A DNA stretch of 32,876 nucleotides from Spirochaetales bacterium. GTDB lineage: Bacteria; Spirochaetota; Spirochaetia; Sphaerochaetales; Sphaerochaetaceae. The translations under genes were made by a program, and so were the position numbers. Numbering within the stretch: position 1 is the first letter of the stretch; the number at the start of each line of letters is the position of its first letter. Of this stretch, positions 1 through 7,994 are shown in pieces. The stretch lies in assembly GCA_028719825.1 (NCBI GenBank), contig JAQYLW010000032.1, positions 1 to 32,876 on the forward strand, read 5' to 3'. The notes under the pieces were generated by a model. It had not been told where the DNA came from and did no database searches. It saw only the letters and a list, made by a program, of their open reading frames with translations.

Positions 1-849
1 GAAACTATCACTAAGGGTGAAAAGAGCGCTAATGGTGAAACTGTGGGAGCCTCTGAAACAGACAAAACACCATCAGAGGAAATACAGCCTCTCCCCCCTG
101 ATGAGGCTATTCAAACACAGAACAGAGTTATATCCGTTTTCTTCTTGCCCCTAAAGGACAGCACGGTAAAAACCTCTCTCATCTCATCCAGAATCCGCAG
201 CATTTTTGCCCTTGATCAACCCGATATTCTTATTATTACGGGCATAGATAAAAATGAGGGTGAAAAACTTGCATCGCTGTTTGCGGATTATACACCGTAT
301 TTTGAGAAGGATGCCGTTATCCTTTGTGATAAAGAACTTGATACCACCCTACCCATCGTAGGAATGAATACGCTTATAACAACATATGTATCAGATGACG
401 AAATATCCCTCTCCTACCTTAAAAACCCAACATCGCCACATATTCCATCCCCAGATATTGAAACGATAAAGGAATATACAAACACAGAGATTCCCTCTAT
501 ATTAGCACTAAGCCCTGCAGAGAGAGCAAGCTCTGATTTTTCTGCATGGAGCGATATTCCAAGAAAGACAGCAGATGAATATTGGAGTATTATAAGCACG
601 CTTAGAAACTACGATTTCTATGATGCTGTTGAAAACTCAAGATACAACTCATCATCATCCGGTCCCTTGTATTCCGACTGGACATATAAAAATGGAAACG
701 ATGAATTAAGGCTGGATTTCTTAATGCTTAGAGGAGTTGGAGTTGTTGATGTGGTCACAATGGATATAGCGGATATTTCAACAGATAAGGACATATCAAG
801 AAGAGGAATCTTTGCACATATCGTTATTGAAGACAAAAAGGATAATTAG
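1..849 (+). CDS. Partial CDS, 5' end outside the window; possible degenerate endonuclease/exonuclease/phosphatase (EEP)-like protein
   Basis: Frame 1 is open from base 1 (ETITKGEKSANGETVGASETDK...), so the listed GTG start at 43 is probably internal. The C-terminal RLDFLML...FAHIVIE resembles the end of EEP folds. Confidence 0.5.
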   Translation, partial: ETITKGEKSANGETVGASETDKTPSEEIQPLPPDEAIQTQNRVISVFFLPLKDSTVKTSLISSRIRSIFALDQPDILIITGIDKNEGEKLASLFADYTPYFEKDAVILCDKELDTTLPIVGMNTLITTYVSDDEISLSYLKNPTSPHIPSPDIETIKEYTNTEIPSILALSPAERASSDFSAWSDIPRKTADEYWSIISTLRNYDFYDAVENSRYNSSSSGPLYSDWTYKNGNDELRLDFLMLRGVGVVDVVTMDIADISTDKDISRRGIFAHIVIEDKKDN

Positions 850-1460
850 TTTTTAAAACATTCGGCATAGTCAAAATCAACGCATAGTTTGGGGTTATCC
901 TTATAGTCGCAGTTGTATATTTTTAACTTATCCTTATTGTCGTTTATCAAACTTCGCACGCTTTGGTAATTTGAATTATCCAAAAACAGATTCTTCAAAT
1001 TGCTTTTAAAAAAAACGGGATGACAGGGAGTGGAATTAACAAACGGACGCACAATATCGCTATCTGATAAAAATGAATACAGCTTTTTATAATCATTTGG
1101 AGTAACAAATGGGGCATCACTAACGGATAAAGCAAAATCGGCATCCTTTTCTATGTTTTGTATTCCGCAAAGCACAGATGTGTATTGCCCTTTTTCATAA
1201 TAGATATTCTTCACGCACTTAAGGCTGTGCTTAGCGTTGAGGCGGGATATAAATTCTTTTGCGGCAGATGTTACCCTTTCACTTTCGTGTCCCGTAACTA
1301 AAACAACATCGGCAAATTCTAAAGCTGCAGAAAGCGAATATAAAAAAAGCGGTTTGTCATTATACAATTTCAGGAGTTTTTGTTCCCCTGAAAGTCGTCT
1401 TGACAAGCCCGCCGCCAATAAAACTATATTTAAACTACGCTGTGTAGTTTGATCTTCCAT
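846..1460 (-). CDS. MobA-like NTP transferase (nucleotidyltransferase family)
   Basis: N-terminal [20 protein letters not shown] motif and internal [11 protein letters not shown]. The likely start is MEDQTTQ, overlapping the 3' end of rpsU. Confidence 0.75.
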   Translation of the reverse strand: MEDQTTQRSLNIVLLAAGLSRRLSGEQKLLKLYNDKPLFLYSLSAALEFADVVLVTGHESERVTSAAKEFISRLNAKHSLKCVKNIYYEKGQYTSVLCGIQNIEKDADFALSVSDAPFVTPNDYKKLYSFLSDSDIVRPFVNSTPCHPVFFKSNLKNLFLDNSNYQSVRSLINDNKDKLKIYNCDYKDNPKLCVDFDYAECFKN

Positions 1461-1656
1461 GCTGTTCCTTACCAAGCGTTCGTTTAAGCTGCTTGCGTTT
1501 TAAAGCCTTCTTTTTTCTGTTAAGAATTGTAGAGGGCTTTTCATAGAACTCACGATCGCGGAACTCACGAATGATTCCTTCGCGCTCAACCATGCGTTTA
1601 AATTTTTTTATTGCACGCTCAAGGTTATCATTCTCTTCAACCTTTACATAAGCCAT
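1435..1656 (-). CDS. rpsU: 30S ribosomal protein S21
   Basis: [42 protein letters not shown] is typical S21. Preceded by GGGGGTGAG (Shine-Dalgarno). Confidence 0.95.
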   Translation of the reverse strand: MAYVKVEENDNLERAIKKFKRMVEREGIIREFRDREFYEKPSTILNRKKKALKRKQLKRTLGKEQHGRSNYTA

Positions 1657-1709
1657 TTTTTCTCACCCCCTTTTTTTTTAATCTGCCGTTATATTTTAAT
1701 AAAACTTTT

Positions 1710-1733
1710 CCATAATTACAACACACTTATAAT
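1710..1733. repeat. 24-bp perfect direct repeat, copy 1
   Basis: CCATAATTACAACACACTTATAAT, identical to 2387-2410. Confidence 0.97.
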
Positions 1734-1758
1734 GTTGCACGTGTAAGAAAAAAAATTA

Positions 1759-2331
1759 TTATTCGTCCACTTTAAAATTTTTTACTTGAACATTTATTCC
1801 TGAATATACCGGCATTGGCAGAAGGGGACGTGGTGAATTATTACAGTGAAAATATAGTGGAACACAGTTCTTTTTATCATATTTTACCTCCGATTCAAGG
1901 TGATGGTGCGTTTTATCTTGTTCATATTCATTTTTTTCTCTTTGATATATTGTAGCTATTAACTCAAATACATCTTCCATAGTGTTCATTTCTTCAACAA
2001 ATATTTTATCGTAACTATTTTCATAGTTTTTCCATTTTTTAAGTTCAGTTATTTTCTCGTCGCAGTTTTCTTCATCCACTGCTCCCCCTCGTATCCAACT
2101 AAATTTCTTTGTAACAAGTTCCCCATCTTTTATTACTATATGAGCAACATATGTATTAGGTGCTGCATATTCTAATGAGCAATCAAATGAATAACTGGTA
2201 TATCCTTTTTGGATAAATTTGTTTTTATATTCTTCGAGTTCTGCCTCACTTATATATTTTGGGGATAAATCACACGAACAAAAAAGAAGTATTAAGAATA
2301 AAATAACAAAATAATAATTATTTTTCTTCAT
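1759..2331 (-). CDS. Small lipoprotein, DUF6174-like by eye
   Basis: MKKNNYYFVILFLILLFCSCD signal peptide with lipobox; body YTSYSFDC...VIKDGELV...MEDVFELI...VKYDKK. The start at 2331 is preferred over 2343 because of the promoter spacing. Confidence 0.75.
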   Translation of the reverse strand: MKKNNYYFVILFLILLFCSCDLSPKYISEAELEEYKNKFIQKGYTSYSFDCSLEYAAPNTYVAHIVIKDGELVTKKFSWIRGGAVDEENCDEKITELKKWKNYENSYDKIFVEEMNTMEDVFELIATIYQREKNEYEQDKTHHHLESEVKYDKKNCVPLYFHCNNSPRPLLPMPVYSGINVQVKNFKVDE

Positions 2332-2338
2332 ATTAAAA

Positions 2339-2367
2339 ACCATAACTTATACAATTATATCCGTCAA
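2339..2367 (-). promoter_or_regulatory. Candidate sigma-70 promoter TTGACG-N17-TATGGT, 7 nt before the ATG at 2331
   Basis: Minus-strand reading of 2367-2339. Confidence 0.5.
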
Positions 2368-2386
2368 GGAAAATATTAATTACATG

Positions 2387-2410
2387 CCATAATTACAACA
2401 CACTTATAAT
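2387..2410. repeat. 24-bp perfect direct repeat, copy 2 (contains the last codons and stop of the M16 gene)
   Basis: CCATAATTACAACACACTTATAAT; the reverse complement encodes ...IISVL-stop. Confidence 0.97.
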
Positions 2411-5254
2411 ACCGTTTGGATTGTTTAACTCTTCTGTTATTCTCTCTTTTGATGAAAGAGTGATTTTTTTGCATTCTCCGCTTATAAGCGAATCACGCGC
2501 ATTTAACACATCTTTCTTGGTTGCATTTATTATACGGTCAATATATGAAAGCCTGTATTCATCCGTAGTTTTTGAAAGGTATCTTATAAGTGAAAGCGCA
2601 CTGTCCTCCTCTGATTTTTTAACGCTTGCCAAGTCGGAAAGTGCAATTAATTTATATTTATCAAGATCGTCGTCAATTTCATCCTTTAAAGATAACAGCA
2701 TGCTATCATAGGTTTTTGAGATATTGGGATCACAGAAAGAATGCATCACAAACTGCCCCTCACTAAGATATGAAGAGCCACAGCCGTATGCTCCTCCATC
2801 AAGGCGTAATCTCTTCCATAATGAGGCTGAATTGAGAAATTCACAAAACACCGCATAAGCATTGTTTTCGGATTCTACAGAAAACGAAAGGGCGTTATAC
2901 GAGGTTGCAAAGGGATAGGAATACATTATATCCCTCATCTCTAAATTAGGAAGGCTACTGTAAACTCCCCGATAACAGCCCTGTTCAAAGGAATGTACAA
3001 ATGATAATATATCAATCTTTTTATCAGAAAGAATATGCACCGTAAGCCGTGATGCGGTTGTAATTCGGTTTATTACGCCAAGAAGCTGTTTGCCCGTTTT
3101 TTCAAACTCACCAGAATTGATTATTTCATTTGCAAAGCGGATTATCGGGAACGACAGAAGTTCCTTTTGAATTTGATTTTTATATGAAAATACGGAATAT
3201 GCCATAGGCATAAACATCGCTTCCGGCGAATACGTAAGGGATGAATACAAGCTTCCGTAAAAATCGGTCATGGTATTTTTTATGCTTTTTGCATTGTCGA
3301 ACTTACCGCATTGCAACAGGGACGACAACAGGCTTAAATATTGATCAACATCTTCATCGAGCATTTTAGCGCTTATTATCAGATACGATTTTATTTTTAA
3401 ACTGTTGTTTTGTTCCGTGACGGTTTTTATGGAAAAACTGAGTTTTACACAGTGCTTTAAAAGCTTTTTGGTAAATTCGGATGCAGAGGTATCTCCCACA
3501 TCAACATGAAAAGAAGCGGTATTCAACAAAGAGAGGATCTTCATTTCTTCAATGCTCAAATCGCTTATATCAAAAATAATATTTATATAGCTGATTCCCC
3601 GCGTATCCCTATATTTATAAATATAGCGAGAGGATGAGACCATATCTTCTTCATAGCTCTCTTGTTGGAAATACTGTTTTAAGTCGGAAAAGCTTGAGCG
3701 CGGACATATAACGCTCTTATTTTTATCTGCCTTGTTTAAGGATGCGTGTTTAGTGTCATTCTTTATATCGTAGTTATTATAGGTTAAAAGCGCATTGCTT
3801 TTGATGTTATCCATGGCTTTTTGTTTGACGTTTTCATCAGGACAAACCATAATAAGAGAATTTTTTGCACATAGAATATTCTCCTTAATGAAATCGGTAA
3901 ACAGGTTTTTGTTTTTTTTGTATTCCTCTTTAATTTCGTTAATAGTTTCGGATACACAAAGCGGCGATATATAATCGCTGCTGTTACGAACAATTGATGA
4001 GATAAGGCGCTTAGTCCATATAAGAGCATGGGGCTTTCTTGAACCGTCCTCCTTTATTAAAAACTCATAGTATTTAATGGACGATGTGATAAATTCCTCA
4101 TCTATTCCGTTTTGGACGACGGAATAAAGGATCTTTAAAAACTCCTCCTTTGCCCTTATCAAAGCCTCATCTATGCTCTCGCCTTTTTTTAATTTGAAAT
4201 CATCTATACCTATGCTGAAAACAGCGAACGGGAATGAGGTAATAAGACCGGAAATTGACGAGATATCACCACCAAGCTCAGATTCTTCTAAGGCTCGTGA
4301 TAAGGGCGATTGCGATGAGCCTAAAACAGCATCCTCTATTATTTTTAAAATCCACATACCTTTTTTATCCATAACAGAAACGCGCGTTAAAATATTCAGC
4401 GAGGCTGTGGGGGCGGATTTTTTGTTTTCCATCTGATAAGAGACGATTTTATCCTTAGGGGCTTTCACAAAATCAAGGTCTTGATAATTAATGTCCTTGT
4501 AATAGACGGCGCTGTTTGTTGTATCGCTTGCTGAAAATGATGATAAATACCTATCGTACATAATATCCAGCATTTCAAGTATTTCTTTTTTCCCCGACAG
4601 AATAAGCGTACAAACAGACGGCGAGTAATTTCGCTTGTAAAATTCTATAAACTCATCATATGTCAGAAGAGCTATTTCCTCCCCTTCTCCGCCGCTATCG
4701 AACTCATAAGGAGTTCCTTGAAACAGGGTGTTTCTTATACATCTAAACAGCTCTGTATCCTTATCAAATGAGGATGAGAGCATTTCTGAAAGAACTATTC
4801 CGTTGGCCTTTGCCTCACCGTTTTTTAAAATGGTTCGCTTAACTCCCTCTTTTTCAAACGATGCTTTTTTTAAAAGAGGACAAAAAACGGCATCGGCATA
4901 AACTTCAAAAATTTGTTTGAAGTCCTCAAAGAGCTTAGAAGAAGCAGGATAAAGCGTTGCGTCAGAAAAGGTCATGGCGTTCATAAAAGTATTTACGGAT
5001 ACTCCGTCAAGCTCCTTAAACGGATCCTCACTTTGATATCTTTTTGAACTTGAAAGAACGGTGTGTTCTACTATATGTGGAATTCCCTTATTATTATCGG
5101 GTAGAGTAGGAAAACAAAAAGAGAAGAAATATTCTTCATCGTTATTTTCAAAATACACAATCCTCATGTTTGTTTTTTCATGCTTGTAAATATGAACAAG
5201 GCTGCTTGTGTCTTTAATAAAAACAGAGGCTATCTCTACAAAACTGTTATTCAT
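2393..5254 (-). CDS. M16C family (presequence protease-like) zinc metallopeptidase
   Basis: 953 aa; inverted zinc motif HIVEH (HxxEH) in GIPHIVEHTVLSSSKRYQSEDPF, followed by NTFMNAMTFSDATLYP as in PreP-like M16C proteins. Confidence 0.9.
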   Translation of the reverse strand: MNNSFVEIASVFIKDTSSLVHIYKHEKTNMRIVYFENNDEEYFFSFCFPTLPDNNKGIPHIVEHTVLSSSKRYQSEDPFKELDGVSVNTFMNAMTFSDATLYPASSKLFEDFKQIFEVYADAVFCPLLKKASFEKEGVKRTILKNGEAKANGIVLSEMLSSSFDKDTELFRCIRNTLFQGTPYEFDSGGEGEEIALLTYDEFIEFYKRNYSPSVCTLILSGKKEILEMLDIMYDRYLSSFSASDTTNSAVYYKDINYQDLDFVKAPKDKIVSYQMENKKSAPTASLNILTRVSVMDKKGMWILKIIEDAVLGSSQSPLSRALEESELGGDISSISGLITSFPFAVFSIGIDDFKLKKGESIDEALIRAKEEFLKILYSVVQNGIDEEFITSSIKYYEFLIKEDGSRKPHALIWTKRLISSIVRNSSDYISPLCVSETINEIKEEYKKNKNLFTDFIKENILCAKNSLIMVCPDENVKQKAMDNIKSNALLTYNNYDIKNDTKHASLNKADKNKSVICPRSSFSDLKQYFQQESYEEDMVSSSRYIYKYRDTRGISYINIIFDISDLSIEEMKILSLLNTASFHVDVGDTSASEFTKKLLKHCVKLSFSIKTVTEQNNSLKIKSYLIISAKMLDEDVDQYLSLLSSLLQCGKFDNAKSIKNTMTDFYGSLYSSLTYSPEAMFMPMAYSVFSYKNQIQKELLSFPIIRFANEIINSGEFEKTGKQLLGVINRITTASRLTVHILSDKKIDILSFVHSFEQGCYRGVYSSLPNLEMRDIMYSYPFATSYNALSFSVESENNAYAVFCEFLNSASLWKRLRLDGGAYGCGSSYLSEGQFVMHSFCDPNISKTYDSMLLSLKDEIDDDLDKYKLIALSDLASVKKSEEDSALSLIRYLSKTTDEYRLSYIDRIINATKKDVLNARDSLISGECKKITLSSKERITEELNNPNGIISVL

Positions 5255-5262
5255 AGATGATT

Positions 5263-5268
5263 ATTATA
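5263..5268 (-). promoter_or_regulatory. -10 box TATAAT of the M16 gene, 8 nt before the ATG
   Basis: Minus strand ...TATAATAATCATCTATGAATAAC. Confidence 0.55.
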
Positions 5269-5299
5269 TAAGTTTTAAACAAGCAATAGAATATTGCTG

Positions 5300-5308
5300 T
5301 GTTATAAT
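5300..5308 (+). promoter_or_regulatory. Extended -10 TGT-TATAAT of the GH57 gene, 8 nt before the ATG
   Basis: GTGTTATAATATTAGAGTATG; no Shine-Dalgarno. Confidence 0.6.
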
Positions 5309-5316
5309 ATTAGAGT

Positions 5317-6984
5317 ATGTCAAAAAAGATAATTATTCACTCACATTTTTACCAACCACCACGTCAAAATCCTAACACATTAGAGATAGACAAAGAGGAA
5401 AGCGCTTTCCCCTATCACGATTGGAACGAAAGAATTACATCAGAATGCTATAGGGCAAACGCATATGCTCGATATCTCGACAAGGATGCACGAATACGAA
5501 AAATAATAAACAACTACAGGTACATGTCCTTTAACGTGGGGCCTACCCTGCTTGAATATATCGAAAAAAAGTATCCTGATGTTGCATCAAGGATCCTTGA
5601 GGCCGACAAGGACAGCATAAAGCGATTAGGGCATGGAAACGCAATCGCACAGGGGTACAACCACACCATACTGCCTTTAGACGACAAGGAATTTGCCCGA
5701 AATCAAATAAAGCACGGCCTTGATAAATTCCGCTCATTTTTCAAACGCGATGCAGAAGGCTTTTGGTGCCCGGAGTGCGCCATATCGCCATTTGTAATAG
5801 ATCTGCTTGCCGAAGAAGGGGTAAAATTTACAATACTCTCACCTCTACAAATAAAATCCCTTATAATAGAGGGCGTTACAATCCAAGCAAAAGATATAAA
5901 GTATTCAATGCTTGCAAAGCCCTTTTACATAATAGGAAACAATCACAAGATATGCGCTATGTTTTATAATGCAGCTTTGTCATCCGACATATCGTTCAAT
6001 CATCTTTTGCAAAGTGCAGACAGGCTGTATGAGAATATTAAACAGATATTTATAGAATCCGATTCTCCCTTAGTTATGGCGGCAACAGATGGTGAGATCT
6101 ATGGTCATCATGAGCCGTACGGCGAAATGGCCTTTGCGGCTTTAAGCGAAAAGGTTGCAAGCAGAGGTGAATTTGAGTTTACAAATCCGGCAAAGTATAT
6201 AAGCGAAAACACGCCCTCAGATGAGGCTGTTTTAATTGACGGCGAGGACAACCTTGGTTCATCGTGGAGTTGTTTCCACGGAGTTTCACGCTGGTATAAG
6301 GACTGCTCATGTTCTACGGGCGGCAAGGAAGGATGGAATCAAAAATGGAGAACGCCGCTCAGAAAGGCACTTATCAAAGCCAAGAGCAGCGTTATGAGCG
6401 AAATCAGCAGCATCCTTAAACAGCATTCATTAGACGTAAACGAAACCATAAGGCTACCGTTTGAATCACAACAGTCTATGAGGATAGCTGCCTTTGATCA
6501 GAGTGTGAAAAAAGCCCTTGAAGCGTATAAATGGATGTCTTATTCATTCACATCCTGCGGCTGGTTTTTTGCCGATATAAGCGGACTTGAAGCAACGCAT
6601 AATATCGGATTTATGATAAAAGCGTTGAAGCTTTTAAACCTCAACAAGGATCTTGAAGTGTTTATCAATGACCTTACACAGGCTGAAAGCAACATAAAAG
6701 AAATGCAGAACGGCGGTGAGATTGCAAAGAATATAATTAAAACGTATTTTGAAAATATTGATATTAAAGCTACAATTACGAATATAAAAAGATCGGGTCT
6801 TACCAATGAAAATGCAGATGACTTATTAACAATTCTTATGATACAGGGCACGAGTCCTACATCGGATTACTATTTTGACGCACAAAATACCGTGTATCAG
6901 GAATTAAAAAAAGGGGGCGGCAAAAAAATCAAAAACATAAATCTTCTTGCCGAACGCCTTAATCTTTCAACAATGCTTATTTAA
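5317..6984 (+). CDS. Glycoside hydrolase family 57 (DUF3536-type) protein
   Basis: IIIHSHFYQPPRQNP, FNVGPTLLEYIE, GNAIAQGYNHTILPL, GFWCPECAIS and ATDGEIYGHHEPYGEMA are GH57-type motifs. Confidence 0.9.
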   Translation: MSKKIIIHSHFYQPPRQNPNTLEIDKEESAFPYHDWNERITSECYRANAYARYLDKDARIRKIINNYRYMSFNVGPTLLEYIEKKYPDVASRILEADKDSIKRLGHGNAIAQGYNHTILPLDDKEFARNQIKHGLDKFRSFFKRDAEGFWCPECAISPFVIDLLAEEGVKFTILSPLQIKSLIIEGVTIQAKDIKYSMLAKPFYIIGNNHKICAMFYNAALSSDISFNHLLQSADRLYENIKQIFIESDSPLVMAATDGEIYGHHEPYGEMAFAALSEKVASRGEFEFTNPAKYISENTPSDEAVLIDGEDNLGSSWSCFHGVSRWYKDCSCSTGGKEGWNQKWRTPLRKALIKAKSSVMSEISSILKQHSLDVNETIRLPFESQQSMRIAAFDQSVKKALEAYKWMSYSFTSCGWFFADISGLEATHNIGFMIKALKLLNLNKDLEVFINDLTQAESNIKEMQNGGEIAKNIIKTYFENIDIKATITNIKRSGLTNENADDLLTILMIQGTSPTSDYYFDAQNTVYQELKKGGGKKIKNINLLAERLNLSTMLI

Positions 6985-7994
6985 ACCTTATAAAGCCATC
7001 CGTCGGGAGCGGGAATTTCCTCTTTTTGAATTGCGGTGTACGTTTTATAAAGCTTTTCCAAAACAGGACCTCTGCCAGAAGACGAGTCTTTAAACTCCAC
7101 ATGGCGAGAAGGCGAATCGACGCTGCCTACAGGAGAAATAACTGCTGCCGTTCCGCAAAGTCCGCACTCTGCGAAATTTTCAAGTTCATCACAGCAAACA
7201 GGCCTTTCAACCACCTTGATATTAAGATATTCACGCGCTATATAAATAATTGATTTTCGCGTAATTGACGGTAGTATTGAAGGAGATGATGGAACAACAA
7301 GAGTTCCGTCTTTATCTACAAATATTATGTTTGCGGTTCCGGTTTCCTCTACATATCTGCGGCTTTTAGCATCTAAGTACATACACTCGTTATATCCTTT
7401 TGCCTTTGCCGATGCGGATGGATAAAAACTCATTGCATAGTTGAGTCCGGCCTTAACTCCCCCTGTTCCGTTCGGGGCGGCTCTGTCGTAATCACTTATG
7501 AGCAATTTCATAGATGATGCGCTTTTAAAATACGAGCCAAGCGGAGTTGTGAATACCCTGAATTCAAATTCATCCGACGGAATTACGTTTATCACAGGGC
7601 TTGTTCCAATCATAAACGGTCGTATGTACAAGGCTGCATTTATTCCATAAGGCGGAACGTAGTCCTTAGTTGCTCTTACGGTTTTTAATACGGCATCTAC
7701 GAATTTATCAATAGGATAATCCGGCATAACAAGGCGTTTAAGAGTATCGCTAAAACGCTTTGCATTCATATCAGGGCGAAAAACCACTATATTCCCCTTA
7801 GATGATGTAAACGCCTTTAATCCCTCAAAACATGTTTGAGCATACTGAAGAACACAGGATGCCTCCGAAAGCACTACATCAGCACTCTGTGTTAAACCAC
7901 CCTCATCCCAGGCTCCGTTTTTATAATGCGAAACAAATCTATAAGGCGTTTTTGTGTAATTTAATGAAAGTTTACTCCAATCAACCATTGTCAT
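6981..7994 (-). CDS. ilvE: Branched-chain amino acid aminotransferase
   Basis: QTCFEGLKAF, RPFMIGTSPVINV, GTGGVKAGLNYAMSFYPS, EETGTANIIFV; the start overlaps the parC stop. Confidence 0.92.
   Translation of the reverse strand: MTMVDWSKLSLNYTKTPYRFVSHYKNGAWDEGGLTQSADVVLSEASCVLQYAQTCFEGLKAFTSSKGNIVVFRPDMNAKRFSDTLKRLVMPDYPIDKFVDAVLKTVRATKDYVPPYGINAALYIRPFMIGTSPVINVIPSDEFEFRVFTTPLGSYFKSASSMKLLISDYDRAAPNGTGGVKAGLNYAMSFYPSASAKAKGYNECMYLDAKSRRYVEETGTANIIFVDKDGTLVVPSSPSILPSITRKSIIYIAREYLNIKVVERPVCCDELENFAECGLCGTAAVISPVGSVDSPSRHVEFKDSSSGRGPVLEKLYKTYTAIQKEEIPAPDGWLYKV

Noticed and set aside
414-836. Minus-strand ORFs 414..599 and 618..836
   Set aside because: Shadow ORFs antisense to the open frame-1 CDS, with no start signals.
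1710-2410. Classical integron cassette (attC) interpretation
   Set aside because: No GTTRRRY/RYYYAAC core sites at the boundaries and no integrase nearby. The flanks are short exact direct repeats, so a generic att-like cassette or duplication is the safer description.
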